From positions 13,118,913-13,182,912 of the forward strand of contig JAJEKV010000024.1 in assembly GCA_021234155.1 (NCBI GenBank): a DNA stretch of 64,000 nucleotides, given 5' to 3'. Positions within the stretch are counted from its first letter, which is position 1. Every line of letters starts with the position of its first letter. This stretch comes from Isoetes taiwanensis. Lineage: Eukaryota; Streptophyta; Lycopodiopsida; Isoetales; Isoetaceae. The notes beneath the pieces are model-generated. The model saw only the letters and a program-made list of their open reading frames with translations, was not told the DNA's origin and searched no databases. Shown one piece after another: positions 11,701 through 22,020 of this stretch. The position numbers were made by a program, and so were the translations under genes.

Positions 11701-14700
11701 CTTTTTGTTTCTGATTGCAGTTTGCATTTGGTAGGTTCTTGTGTCCGTCATTCCTAATTATATGCTTTAATAGCAAGTTTTAATATTCATTGTATTTTCA
11801 GGTTGAGATGGAGCACTCAAAGAGGCTAAATGTGCAGAAGTTCCCCATGAACTGCACGCCACGCCATGTTTTGTACCATTCTTTGGCAAAATCTTTGCTA
11901 GTCATGCATACAGAAGCCTCTGAAGAAGGTTATCATCCTGTGTCTGATATAAGCTGTGTTGACCCACTTAGTGGTGCCATTCACTCTTGTTTTAGATTCG
12001 ATGATGGAGAGGTTGCAAAGTGTATGCAGCTTTGGAAGGTTGGGAATGAAGAGCTTTTGGTGGTTGGGACAGGATTGACTTTTGGCAGAGCATTGATGCC
12101 AAGTGGTGAAGCAGAAAGGTATAAAGTTGTTATAGCAAAAGTGATTTTTGAGTGCTTTATAACCTAAACAAATCTTTTTGCAATTTACTGGGGGGCTGCA
12201 TTATCGTAATTAATATACCAATATGGCACTTGTTCGACGTACATGTTTACTGAACCTGTGGCTTATTTTTTAACTATAAACATTGGTGTTGTAGCATCTG
12301 TCTGCTAAGTCTCACAGGAGAAGTGATCTTTTATGATTTGATTTTTTGAGGACATATTTTATAGTCTTTTTAAGAAGCACACATTCATTCATTCACTGGA
12401 CGAGTATTTTGGAATATCGACAAAGATGTCAACCTGCAAAGATTTTTTATTTTTTTTTGTGAAAGGATGGTCTGCTTTACCTATCTTATGTTAGCATGTT
12501 AATTAATGGTGCAAATGTATCATGTACGTATTGTACATAGTATAAAAAGTAGTCTATGTAGGAGTTGACGTGTGGCATTTAGGATGGATAAACTTTCCAT
12601 TTTTGGCCCTGCAGAAAGGTTTTTGGTATTTGGACGTCCTTGAATAATATAACTTTTGGTCGGTGCTGTCATCTGCGTCTCTTCTTCTCTCCTCCACTAA
12701 ACTAACAAGTGGTATCAGAGCGCATATGATCCCTGGGCTTCTGCTGGACATCAGCAAGCAAATTCGTCACAATAAATTGGTGGAATTGTGACGTTTCCAA
12801 AAAGTCTATTACCCAGCCTTTTTTTGGCTTGTACAAGGCCAAATTTGTTCCTCCTTGTTTGGCCTGCCCTTTTTTTGGCTCCTAACTTTGGCCGTTGGTA
12901 TCAATTAGAGAATCGTCCAATTTGTTGGACGTCCTCTTCAAACTTATCCACTAAGTACACGTCTGTGGCAAATCCAGAATTTGGTGACAGAACAGGTTGT
13001 GGATCATGGAGAATTCACTGGAGAAAATACTTTCTCAAGACAGATATATTCTTAATGGCAAGAATTATAATTCTTGGAAGAATTTGATGGAGCCAGTGCT
13101 TGAGGTAAAAGGTCTATGGGAATATGTGAGTGGTGAACACCCAAGGCCAGAATCAGAGACCTCTTACAGTGACATTGAGGAAGCTTATAATCCCCTCTTT
13201 GACGAGGGTCCATTCAGAAGGCGAGGTGAAAAGGCACCTGAAGCATCGAAAGAGAGAAGTGATGAACAGAAAGAATGGGATCAAAAGGATCGCTTGGCAC
13301 TTGCCTTTCTCAAGATCTACTGTACTGATGAAGTCAGACAGTATATTATTGATGAGAAAACCTCCCGCTCAGCTTGGGAGAAGTTGAGGAATCTGTATGA
13401 AACAGTAAATGAATCAAGGAGGCAGTACTTGAGAAACAAATTAAATTCTCTGAAATTAAGTGATTTTGAAAGTGTCACGAAGTTCCTGGCTGAACTTGAA
13501 GGCATAAAAAGTCAGCTCACGGCCATTGGAGATCCGCCAACAGAGAAGGAGTTATTGCATGCTCTTTACACGGGCGCAAAAGAATATGATGTGTTTCTTG
13601 ATTCCTATAAAACTAGGCCAGATGCATATGCGCCCACCTTTGTAGAGGTTTCCTCTGGATTATTGCAAAAGGAGTTGGACTCTAAGGTCCAAGAACAGGA
13701 AGAAGCCTTGTTTGCAAGAAATCAGCAACAATTTAGAGGTCGTGGTAGAAGAGGAAACCAAAACTTTGGATCCCGTAGAAATTACAGAAATTATAATTAT
13801 AACAATGAAGCTTCTTCCTCATCAAATTATCAGCAACAACGAGGTAGAGGTCGAGGAGGTTATGCTAACGCTCCATGGAATGGTGATGATCAAACCGTAA
13901 GGAATATGTCCTCTACCTCTAGCAATTCAGGAAACCAATGGTCCAGTCAAAGAAACCAAGGAAATCAAGGAAATGATTGGTATTACCAGCGTGGAAGAGC
14001 GCGTGGTGGAAGAAGAGGCCGAGGTCGAGGAAGACGAGGACGAGGAAATTATTCCGACCAAGGTAATTTTGCCCAAACAGGAATTGAACATGATGGCAGC
14101 AATGGAGTCTATGACATTTATTGTGATAATGAAGAGTATGTGGATTCATATTATCTTGTGCCCGATTTCGATGATTTAAAATGTGAAACCAATGTGGTTG
14201 ATCAGACAAATAGTGCAGAAATGAATGATAAGTCCTTCATTCTTGATAGTGGCACTACTCGTCACATGAGTGGAAATCCGAATATTGTGAATAACAGACA
14301 GCCTGCCCGTGGACAAAACATTCTTTTGGGAAATGAAACCACGCTGAAAGTTGAAGGAGTAGAAGATGTAAAACTCTCAATGCCAAATGGAGAATTGAGA
14401 AAGGTACCAGAGGTACTCTATGTCCCACACTTGAAGAAAAATTTGTTATCTGTTGCCTCCTTCACTGATAGAGGTCTTCGTGTAATTTTTGACGAGGATG
14501 AAGCATTAATTGTTACTAAGGGACAGCATCCCAAACAAGTTGGCCGAGCAAAAAGAGAAGGCAGACTTTATAAGTTTTGTGGTGTTCCAATATTGGAAGA
14601 GAGTAACATGATTGCTGCTGAAAATCAGAATATAATGAATAAGGAAGAGAAGGAGCAGATCTTATGGCACGAGAGACTTGGCCACCTCTCGTTCGACTGC

Positions 14701-17700
14701 ATGGAGAAAATGAAAACAAAGAATATGGTGAGAGATTTACCTGCCTTGAAGTCTTTTGATTACTGTTGTGAAGCTTGTAAACTTGGAAAGATGACGCGAC
14801 TCCCTTTTCCAAAGGGGAAGTCTATGCGTGCTACTAGAGTGTTACAGTTAGTACACTCAGATGTTTGCGGACCCATGAAGGTACCAGCAATAGGAGGAGC
14901 AAAATATTTCGTGACATTCATAGATGATTTCACAAGGAAGACATGGATTTATTTTATAAAAGCAAAATCAGCAGTTTTGGAGAAGTTTAAAGAATTTCGA
15001 GAAATGGTGGAGAATATGACAGGGCATAAAATTCTGAATTTGCGCAGCGATAATGGAGGAGAGTATACATCTAATGCATTCAATGAGTATCTTCGTAAGG
15101 CAGGTATAAAAAGGCAGCTAACAGCTCCTCATACGCCGCAGCAAAATGGTGTCGTAGAACGCATGAACAGATCCATATGTAACTTGGCACGGAGTATGCT
15201 GAAAGGTAAGCGTTTACCTCGAAGTTTTTGGGCAGCAGCAGTTCAAACTGCAGTATACTTGATTAATAGAGCGCCAACAAAGGCATTAAATGGTATCACT
15301 CCAGAGGAAGCATTTACAGGTATTAAACCAACAGTAAAGCATTTGAAAGTTTTTGGATGTAAGGCGTATGCATGCAATCTTAATTATAAATCTAAGTTTG
15401 ATGATAGAGCCATACCTTGCATATTTGTTGGCTATAGTGAACAGAGTAAAGCTTATAAGTTATGGGATCCGATAAATAAGAAATTGATCATATCCCGAGA
15501 TGTCACTTTTGATGAGAAGAATGATGGATCTGCTGTTTTATCAGCCATGGATCAAGGGGAGGATCCTTTTCCAACTTCCGAGGATGTTCTTGACAGTCTT
15601 CCGGATCAGCCGGATCAGCCGCAAACACCACAGGTGGATCAAATAAAAAAAAGCAAAGTTGTCACATTCAAAGATGAAACAGGTGAAGAGTTTTGGTATT
15701 ATAACAAATCTGCGGATCAGCCAAGTACAAGTAGTGGAACGGATGCTCAAAATCAGGAACCAAACTCTAATTTAAAGTCTTCAGCTCCTTCGTGGTATTC
15801 TCCACCTCTCACGCGGAGCCAGACGAGACGGGAAGAACAAGAGCATTGTAATTTTGCTCTTATGATGGAAATTTTGAATACTTCGCTTCCTTCTTCATAT
15901 GAAGAGGCTGCTAAATGCCAAGAATGGCGAAATGCAATGAATGAAGAGTACAAAGCTCTTATGAGAAACCATACATGGGTGCTGGTTCCTAGACCACAAA
16001 ATCAGCACGTAATAGGCTCAAAATGGGTCTACAGAATAAAATATAAGGCTGATGGCAGCATAGATAAGTATAAAGCAAGGCTGGTCGCGAAAGGTTACTC
16101 ACAAAGGGAAGGAATTGACTACGAAGAAACATTTGCTCCTGTCGCGAAGATGGCAACAGTGAGAACAATCATTGCCTTAGCTGCAAATCAGAATTGGCCA
16201 TTGCATCAAATGGATGTAAAGAATGCGTTCTTACATGGCAACCTCGAGGAGGAGGTCTACATGGAGCAGCCATTAGGTTTCGAGGTGCCAGGTAAAGAAG
16301 CGTTTGTTTGCAAATTGGGAAAATCTTTGTATGGGTTGAAACAAGCACCTCGTGCTTGGTACAGCAGAATCCATGAGGTTCTTGTGCATAAAGGATTTAG
16401 GAGAAGTGATGCGGATCACTCTTTATATGTGAAGTTGAATGGTAGTGAAATTTTGATAATCGTCATTTATGTTGACGACCTCATAATCACAGGTAATTCT
16501 GCTGCACAAATTTCAGAAGTGAAAGCAATGCTTGGAAGCGAATTTGAAATGTCTGACTTAGGACTCTTGCATTATTTTCTTGGAATAGAGGTATGGCAGC
16601 ATGATGCAGGGATTTTTCTTTCGCAAAGCAAGTATGCACATGAGATTTTAAAGAAATTTCATATGGAAGGATGTAAGCCATTGGGCACGCCGATTGAAGT
16701 CGGTTTGAAATTGTCAAAGTTTGACAAGGCAGAATACTTTGACAAGAATATATATAGTCAGCTCGTTGGATCTCTGATATACTTGACAATCACGAGGCCT
16801 GACATTTCTTATGTTGTAGGAGTGTTGAGTAGGTTTATGTCTAAGCCTACTGTAACTCATTGGATGGCTGCCAAACGGGTTCTAAGGTACCTTAAAGGTA
16901 CACTGAATTATGGGCTGAATTATGACAAATTCAGCAACTTTTTGCTGCAGGGATATTGTGATGCTGATCATGCAGGATGTGTGGATGATAGGAGATCTGT
17001 AGGAGCTTATGTATTCAGTTTTGGATCAGCTGCGGTAAGTTGGTTGAGCAAGAAACAAGATACAGTGTCTATAAGCTCAACGGAGGCTGAATATAAGGCT
17101 TGTTCTGCAGCAGCTTGTGAAGTCATATGGTTTGGTAAGCTGCTAGCAAACTTGGGATTTGGTCAACAAGAATCAGTAAAAATCTACTGTGATAACATGA
17201 GCAGTATCTATTTGACTAAAAATCCAGTATTTCACAGCAGAACGAAACATATTGCCACTCATTATCATTTTATACGGGAAGCAGTTGAAAATGGTATTGC
17301 TGATCTAGTTCATTGCAGAACAGATCAACAAGTAGCTGATATTTTGACAAAAGGACTTTCCAGAACAAAGTTCGAGGATCTCAGGCAACGTCTTGGAGTG
17401 GTCTCATCATCGACCTTTCTGAAATAGCCTGCAGCATCATGACGGCATTTGCACATTAAGGGGAGGATTTGTTAGCATGTTAATTAATGGTGCAAATGTA
17501 TCATGTACGTATTGTACATAGTATAAAAAGTAGTCTATGTAGGAGTTGACGTGTGGCATTTAGGATGGATAAACTTTCCATTTTTGGCCCTGCAGAAAGG
17601 TTTTTGGTATTTGGACGTCCTTGAATAATATAACTTTTGGTCGGTGCTGTCATCTGCGTCTCTTCTTCTCTCCTCCACTAAACTAACATCTTAGCAGCTG

Positions 17701-20700
17701 ATAAAAGTCAACAAGTTGCTATTGAGATTTATGACAATAACCGTGTCTTGGTCAAGAACAAAACTGTATTGCCAGATGCAAGATTGTGATGGAGTGGCTC
17801 AAATTATGGATGCAGTGATAAAAGCATTACAGTAGTGGTTCGTATACATTCCTCAAATTGCCCTGACAAGTATGCCTCAAATTGCACTTAAGTAAAGGCC
17901 AACCTTAGTATGAGACAGGTTCAAGGCCCAATGCATATTGGGGAACATAAGATTTTGGCACCATGAAGTGCGCAAAATATGCAAATGCATCGTCTTTAGT
18001 TCATTGTGTATATTGAGCATAGCAAGCTATTTTCTTTAAACAATAGATTGATCTCCTAGGAATTCCAGCTATATGTCTCTGATTTTTTTTGCATGGATGC
18101 AGCACTAAAGGCCGGTTGCTGGTCTTCTCTCTGGAACCGAGGCACAACAAGAACATAGCTCCAACTCGTACTTCAAGCCTTAGTTCTAATCTTGAACAAT
18201 CAGTTGTCAGCTTAGAGTGTTTGGTCTCTAGTGATCCAATGGCCTCTGGAGAGCACAGGGTGGCAGATGGCGAGGGTTGGGATTTGAGTTTAAAAAGTGT
18301 AATGTGCCTTCCGGGGACGGTCCTTTCTGTTAGGCCTTACTTGGGGCAATACCTATTGGCTTCTGCAGGAAATCATGTATGATTTGTGGTGACCTTTTTG
18401 GTCAAGTTTTTGTTGCTTCAGTTTGGTTAAGGCATTCTATAGTTGATGAATTTATTAATTCCAGCCAATTAATGACAGTTATTCTGCCTATCAATTTCAA
18501 GTGATAACCCTCTACGCTTGCGTCGTCTTGCCGTTACAAGAACACGTTTTCTGATAGCTAGTGTCACAGTACATATTACTCGAATTGCTGTTGCTGATTG
18601 TCGAGATGGAGTCCTTCTATATACATACAGAGAGGTGAGCAGTTCAACACATTTTTTCATTTAAGGCTTCTCTCTGGCAATTGCTCAAGTTTATTCTGGT
18701 AAAATTTCCTGACAGGAATCTGTTATAACATCGTCTGTTCCATGTTGTCATGTTTTGGTACCCGTACAGGATACTCATAAGTTGGAGCTACTTTATTGCG
18801 ATCCTATGCAGAGGTTGGTAGCGGACTGTCTTCTTGTTGACCAAGACACAGCTGTTGTCATGGACCGCCATGGTGACTTTTGTGTTTTGTCAGCTGCTAA
18901 TATAACTGAAGGTATGCCAGTGCTATTGGTTTGTGTGAAGAGCGCAGGCTTTAATTTGATTCTGTAAATTAAATGCATTGTTATACTGTGGTTATCAGAA
19001 TGTACAAACCCTGAAAAGAATTTGGAGCTAAGTTGCTGGTACCATCTTGGGGAAATAAGTATGAGTATGCATAAGGTGTGTTCTTTCTTGAAAAACCCCT
19101 CAATGAAAGCATTTGTCTTTGTTCTTCGCCCAACCAACTGCTTATAGTCTTAGGATATGCCTTTGTTATTGCCATTGAAAATGGTATGTGACAGATGAGA
19201 AAACAAGAACTAAGCAGGCTATTTTTGGCAAGAATGTTTTTACATGGCTACTTAAACCCGTTGTTGGTCCAGTTAGGCATAAAATTGGCTTTACTAATAC
19301 GAGAAGATAGCTATTTTCTCTATTGTTATACGTAAGGTGGAAGCTTACCTGATGTGTGAGATGGTTGAGCTATGTCAAGCGTTATAACATTGTTTTAATA
19401 TCAAAACGATTTTTCAGGCCAAAATTGACATCCACCAAATATCGAGGTCATATCTTCTGCCAAATACTAAAAGCCCTAAAATATATTTCAAATAACAAAG
19501 GTTTCATGTTTCGACTCTCAAAGTTTCTACCCCCAAGTGGAAAAACGAAATTGCTTACCGAAGTTTGGGTGCCACATCCCAGGATTGTTAAATGACAGGC
19601 AAGAATTTTGAATCTGCACGTTAACTTTCTAAGACTTTATGTAAGATGATGATGGCGACCAACAGAATTGAAGTACTAGAACCACACATGAAAGAAAATG
19701 TCCTCCAGCTGCTGTGTTCTCTTCTAACTTTAAATATTTTACTTAGAAAATTGAGTTTATCTATTTACAGTGTAACTGTAGTTATTTTGCGTATGAGTTC
19801 CTTCTGAGACCTGCTATGCTTGTTAATCTGCTAAATTGTTACCTTGAAAGAGGATATTATATCTTTAAAATGTTTTATGGATCTTAAAGGGGTACATTTT
19901 TTAAACCAAAAGAAATTACAAGAAACTCGGATCTATAAATGCAGTTTGTAATTATCTTTTTAACCATTTTGGAACTCTAAAGACATCAGGAACATCAGTG
20001 GTTTCACATGACAGCCCTCTGTCAGAGAATGTTATTAGGCTGTCAAAATCGTTATACATATGTAAAGTCTCAATCAGTATTTATAAAGGGATGCGATTGC
20101 CACCCAAAGGTGCTAGAGACACCCATCATATTAAATTATCTTTTCTTCGTTAGACTCCTAGTCAGCATCCTGCCTGCTGTTTGCAGTAGCTTTTTCATCT
20201 CCACTTTATTAAGTTTGGTATATGATTCCTCTATTTTCTTCATGGTATGTGAACTCATTCCAGAGTTTAGAATGAAAATAGTGAAGAGAGCAATTCAGGA
20301 TGAGATTAAAGTGGAGTTGGAAGGAAACATTTGGAGTTCAATCCCTGGTGCACCTCAGTTACAAAGCATAAAACTTATAAGAGTTTGCAAAATTGTTGAC
20401 TCATTCTCCTGGAAAAGCGCATCTTGGGGAGATCCTGCCATAAGATGCAAGAGTTTGCGATATTCTTTGATCCATTCCAAAGCGCACATTGGGGCCCCAA
20501 AAGTATTTTCAAGGTCTGGTCAACCTAGGTGGTATCTTGGACCCTGATCAAACTGTGCAGAGCCAGACAGAGACAAGATAATTGAGCCAGAGTATAGGTG
20601 ACAGCTGAGATTACACTGCAGAAGTATTATGCATAAAAGGAACCAGAGAACTGATGGTGTTTGAACATCCCATTTCCTCGAGACAGGAGCATCACAGGAT

Positions 20701-21764
20701 GAAAAGACATATCTTACACTACATTATACCATGAATCTTCATTGCTGGGATTAACATAGAATGCATCCTATTATAAATTCTTATTACCAGCTACTAAAGG
20801 ATCTTTTTTGTGTTGTTGCACCATGTGCATTGGTTATATATATGACAGAGTTTTGGTATTAATAATTAATCGATGATTGCTAATTCTCCTGTTTCTTGGT
20901 CCAGGGATCCTTTGCTTATAAATTTTCTTTTGAGGACAGTGCGAAGTCTTGCACTAGCTGCCACATCCACGGCATAAATGATTTTTCAGTCGTTGCGGGT
21001 ACACTTCTTGGGAGTGTATTTCTTTTTGTTCGTTTAACAAGGTAGAAGTTTTTGTATTATGATGGATGTCATTGAGCTACATTAAGCTTTATTTGGAGGT
21101 CAGAGTTGTATTTTAATCATTCAGACAGCAGAGTCATATAGTATTGCTTTTGCTATAATCGTCTACCGTGCATGATTGTCACTTATGCTGTAGGACGAAT
21201 GATCTAGGAATCCATGAATATCCTCATTGGCATTTGGAAAGACCTACGTATTGTTATGTCTGTGACTAATGATGAGGCCTTTTGTCTGTTTGACTAATTG
21301 TTATTCTTTGAGCCCGTAGGGATGACTATGAATTACTCGAGGCAGTGCAAACAAGGCTTGCTCTGTACACAATCACTGCACCACTGCTTGGCAATAATCA
21401 TTCTCAATTTCGTCTCCGGGGTTGTCCTGTAAGTGAGTTAGCTTGGTTCAGATTATGTATGAATTCCAGCAACTTAGTGTTAATTTTGATTAAATGTTAA
21501 TCTATTTTGTTTTATATCCAGCGGCCTGGAGTTAAACAAGTTTTGGACGGAGATATGCTTGAGCAGTTTTTGGAACTAACAAGTGAGCAACAAGCATGCA
21601 TCATAAAGAAGCAGCCAGATACGCTTCCAACAGGCACGACCTGTTCAAAGCCTGCACATGCTTATCAAGGGAACTTACCAGAAGAGCGGGTGCTCCGTCT
21701 GCTTGAAAGAGTACATCAGTTTCTTAATGTTTTGGAGTGGAGTCCTTCAAACTCCTGTAGATGA
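5724..21764 (+). CDS. CPSF-A/DDB1/SF3b130-family protein (At3g11960-type), 15 exons
   Basis: Joined exons: 5724-5873, 7327-7461, 7539-7618, 7743-7826, 7903-7990, 9520-9674, 9741-11730, 11802-12118, 18103-18376, 18479-18634, 18770-18911, 18999-19075, 20905-21041, 21320-21428, 21522-21764. All introns are GT-AG and all phases agree, giving 1,378 residues, which is the size I remember for Arabidopsis At3g11960. The N-terminus (SYYLAKCILRSSVVLHAVYG), the VCEQPVFGAIKDLKVL block and the C-terminal YCDPMQRLVADC and VVAGTLLGSVFLF blocks match that subfamily, which has an MMS1-type N-terminal beta-propeller region and a CPSF_A C-terminal region. It is distinct from CPSF160, DDB1 and SAP130. The family forms WD-like beta-propeller scaffolds in RNA processing or ubiquitin-ligase complexes, but this branch has no firm function known to me. 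Exon 7 is unusually long (1,990 nt). Intron 8 holds a copia element in the same orientation. The start codon is the first ATG before the conserved block and is preceded by an in-frame stop (TAA at 5,718). Confidence 0.93.
8664..8729. repeat. 33-bp tandem duplication in intron 5
   Basis: Two adjacent 33-bp units beginning GTTGTATCTTTATGTTCAAG differ at one base. They lie in the 1.5-kb intron 5 of the CPSF-A-like gene. This is a recent local duplication with no sign of function. Confidence 0.85.
8749..9033. repeat. Imperfect ~130-bp direct duplication in intron 5
   Basis: Segments at about 8,749-8,880 and 8,904-9,033 align, with the best-conserved block GTTAGATTTGAACCAGTTGA followed by TTGGAACAGC in both. 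The copies are diverged, so the duplication is older than the neighbouring 33-bp repeat. Confidence 0.7.
12484..12488. repeat. Target-site duplication TCTTA (left) of the copia element
   Basis: TCTTA directly precedes the left LTR and is repeated directly after the right LTR at 17,689-17,693. A 5-bp duplication is standard for Ty1/copia integrase. Confidence 0.95.
12489..12707 (+). repeat. Left LTR of the copia element (219 bp)
   Basis: It begins TGTTAGCATG and ends ACTAACA, the TG...CA ends of an LTR. A TATAAAAAG promoter-like motif lies near 12,541-12,549. It looks identical to 17,470-17,688. Confidence 0.96.
12710..12721 (+). promoter_or_regulatory. Primer-binding site (initiator tRNA-Met)
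   Basis: TGGTATCAGAGC, two bases after the left LTR, is the classical plant primer-binding site complementary to the 3' end of initiator methionine tRNA. It primes minus-strand cDNA synthesis. Confidence 0.95.
13006..17427 (+). CDS. Copia gag-pol polyprotein (1,473 residues)
   Basis: One open frame encodes the whole polyprotein. Starts are possible at 12,997 or 13,006; I prefer 13,006 because MENSLEKILSQDRYILNG matches the usual copia gag start. Domains follow in order. A UBN2-type gag covers about 13,060-13,700. A region rich in RG repeats covers 13,730-14,050. The aspartic protease has DSGTT at 14,244. The GAG-pre-integrase has WHERLGH and CxxC. The integrase core has D in HSDVCGP, D in SDNGGEY and E in GVVERMN. 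The reverse transcriptase has YVDDLIITG near 16,470. RNase H has CDADHA, STEAEYKA and CDNMSS. All catalytic residues I can check are present, and no stop or frameshift is seen. Odd point: I find no CCHC zinc knuckle in gag; the RG-rich stretch may replace it for RNA binding. Very likely coding-competent. Confidence 0.95.
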   Translation: MENSLEKILSQDRYILNGKNYNSWKNLMEPVLEVKGLWEYVSGEHPRPESETSYSDIEEAYNPLFDEGPFRRRGEKAPEASKERSDEQKEWDQKDRLALAFLKIYCTDEVRQYIIDEKTSRSAWEKLRNLYETVNESRRQYLRNKLNSLKLSDFESVTKFLAELEGIKSQLTAIGDPPTEKELLHALYTGAKEYDVFLDSYKTRPDAYAPTFVEVSSGLLQKELDSKVQEQEEALFARNQQQFRGRGRRGNQNFGSRRNYRNYNYNNEASSSSNYQQQRGRGRGGYANAPWNGDDQTVRNMSSTSSNSGNQWSSQRNQGNQGNDWYYQRGRARGGRRGRGRGRRGRGNYSDQGNFAQTGIEHDGSNGVYDIYCDNEEYVDSYYLVPDFDDLKCETNVVDQTNSAEMNDKSFILDSGTTRHMSGNPNIVNNRQPARGQNILLGNETTLKVEGVEDVKLSMPNGELRKVPEVLYVPHLKKNLLSVASFTDRGLRVIFDEDEALIVTKGQHPKQVGRAKREGRLYKFCGVPILEESNMIAAENQNIMNKEEKEQILWHERLGHLSFDCMEKMKTKNMVRDLPALKSFDYCCEACKLGKMTRLPFPKGKSMRATRVLQLVHSDVCGPMKVPAIGGAKYFVTFIDDFTRKTWIYFIKAKSAVLEKFKEFREMVENMTGHKILNLRSDNGGEYTSNAFNEYLRKAGIKRQLTAPHTPQQNGVVERMNRSICNLARSMLKGKRLPRSFWAAAVQTAVYLINRAPTKALNGITPEEAFTGIKPTVKHLKVFGCKAYACNLNYKSKFDDRAIPCIFVGYSEQSKAYKLWDPINKKLIISRDVTFDEKNDGSAVLSAMDQGEDPFPTSEDVLDSLPDQPDQPQTPQVDQIKKSKVVTFKDETGEEFWYYNKSADQPSTSSGTDAQNQEPNSNLKSSAPSWYSPPLTRSQTRREEQEHCNFALMMEILNTSLPSSYEEAAKCQEWRNAMNEEYKALMRNHTWVLVPRPQNQHVIGSKWVYRIKYKADGSIDKYKARLVAKGYSQREGIDYEETFAPVAKMATVRTIIALAANQNWPLHQMDVKNAFLHGNLEEEVYMEQPLGFEVPGKEAFVCKLGKSLYGLKQAPRAWYSRIHEVLVHKGFRRSDADHSLYVKLNGSEILIIVIYVDDLIITGNSAAQISEVKAMLGSEFEMSDLGLLHYFLGIEVWQHDAGIFLSQSKYAHEILKKFHMEGCKPLGTPIEVGLKLSKFDKAEYFDKNIYSQLVGSLIYLTITRPDISYVVGVLSRFMSKPTVTHWMAAKRVLRYLKGTLNYGLNYDKFSNFLLQGYCDADHAGCVDDRRSVGAYVFSFGSAAVSWLSKKQDTVSISSTEAEYKACSAAACEVIWFGKLLANLGFGQQESVKIYCDNMSSIYLTKNPVFHSRTKHIATHYHFIREAVENGIADLVHCRTDQQVADILTKGLSRTKFEDLRQRLGVVSSSTFLK
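17458..17469 (+). promoter_or_regulatory. Polypurine tract of the copia element
   Basis: AAGGGGAGGATT lies directly upstream of the right LTR. It is the expected plus-strand priming site left after RNase H cleavage. Confidence 0.9.
17470..17688 (+). repeat. Right LTR of the copia element (219 bp)
   Basis: It has the same ends and length as the left LTR, with no difference found by eye. The second TCTTA follows at 17,689-17,693, after which host intron sequence resumes. Confidence 0.96.
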
Positions 21765-22020
21765 CTGTCGGCATGAATCCAAAATGAAGTGTTGAGACAC
21801 GTACGTGTATGTAAATTTCTAGAGGAGCAACTTATCTGTTATGCGCAGGATGGTTAGGTTGTCATTGTAGATCTTCAGAAATCACCTACGGTTGTAACAC
21901 TAAAATTTTGCATCTATGAATGTACTATATTCTGTATAGAGTGCAGGAGATTCGTTTTGCACGTCCGAGAATGTACGTGATCATTGTTCAATAGAATGTG
22001 TATGTTGATGTATTTTCAAG
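21765..22020 (+). other. Presumed 3' UTR of the CPSF-A-like gene
   Basis: After the TGA at 21,762-21,764 the sequence turns AT-rich with TGTA motifs (for example near 21,805 and 21,922) and AATAGAATG near 21,990, which are plausible plant far-upstream and near-upstream polyadenylation elements. No perfect AATAAA is seen, so the cleavage site is uncertain. Confidence 0.45.

Larger units (their letters stand above)
12489..17688 (+). mobile_element. Complete, apparently young Ty1/copia LTR retrotransposon
   Basis: All parts are present in order: left LTR 12,489-12,707, primer-binding site 12,710-12,721, a leader, one uninterrupted gag-pol frame 13,006-17,427, a polypurine tract 17,458-17,469 and a right LTR 17,470-17,688. 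The order integrase, then reverse transcriptase, then RNase H identifies Ty1/copia. By eye the two LTRs are identical over 219 bp and the 5-bp target duplication is perfect, so the insertion should be recent. It sits in intron 8 of the CPSF-A-like gene on the same strand, so its LTR polyadenylation signals could in principle truncate host transcripts. Confidence 0.97.

Noticed and set aside
17694-17815. Possible extra host exon after the copia element (reads like QQVAIEIYDNNRVLVKN)
   Set aside because: Exon 8 joins directly to 18,103 with correct phase, and the junction AES|TKGRL matches my memory of the family, so no exon is needed here.
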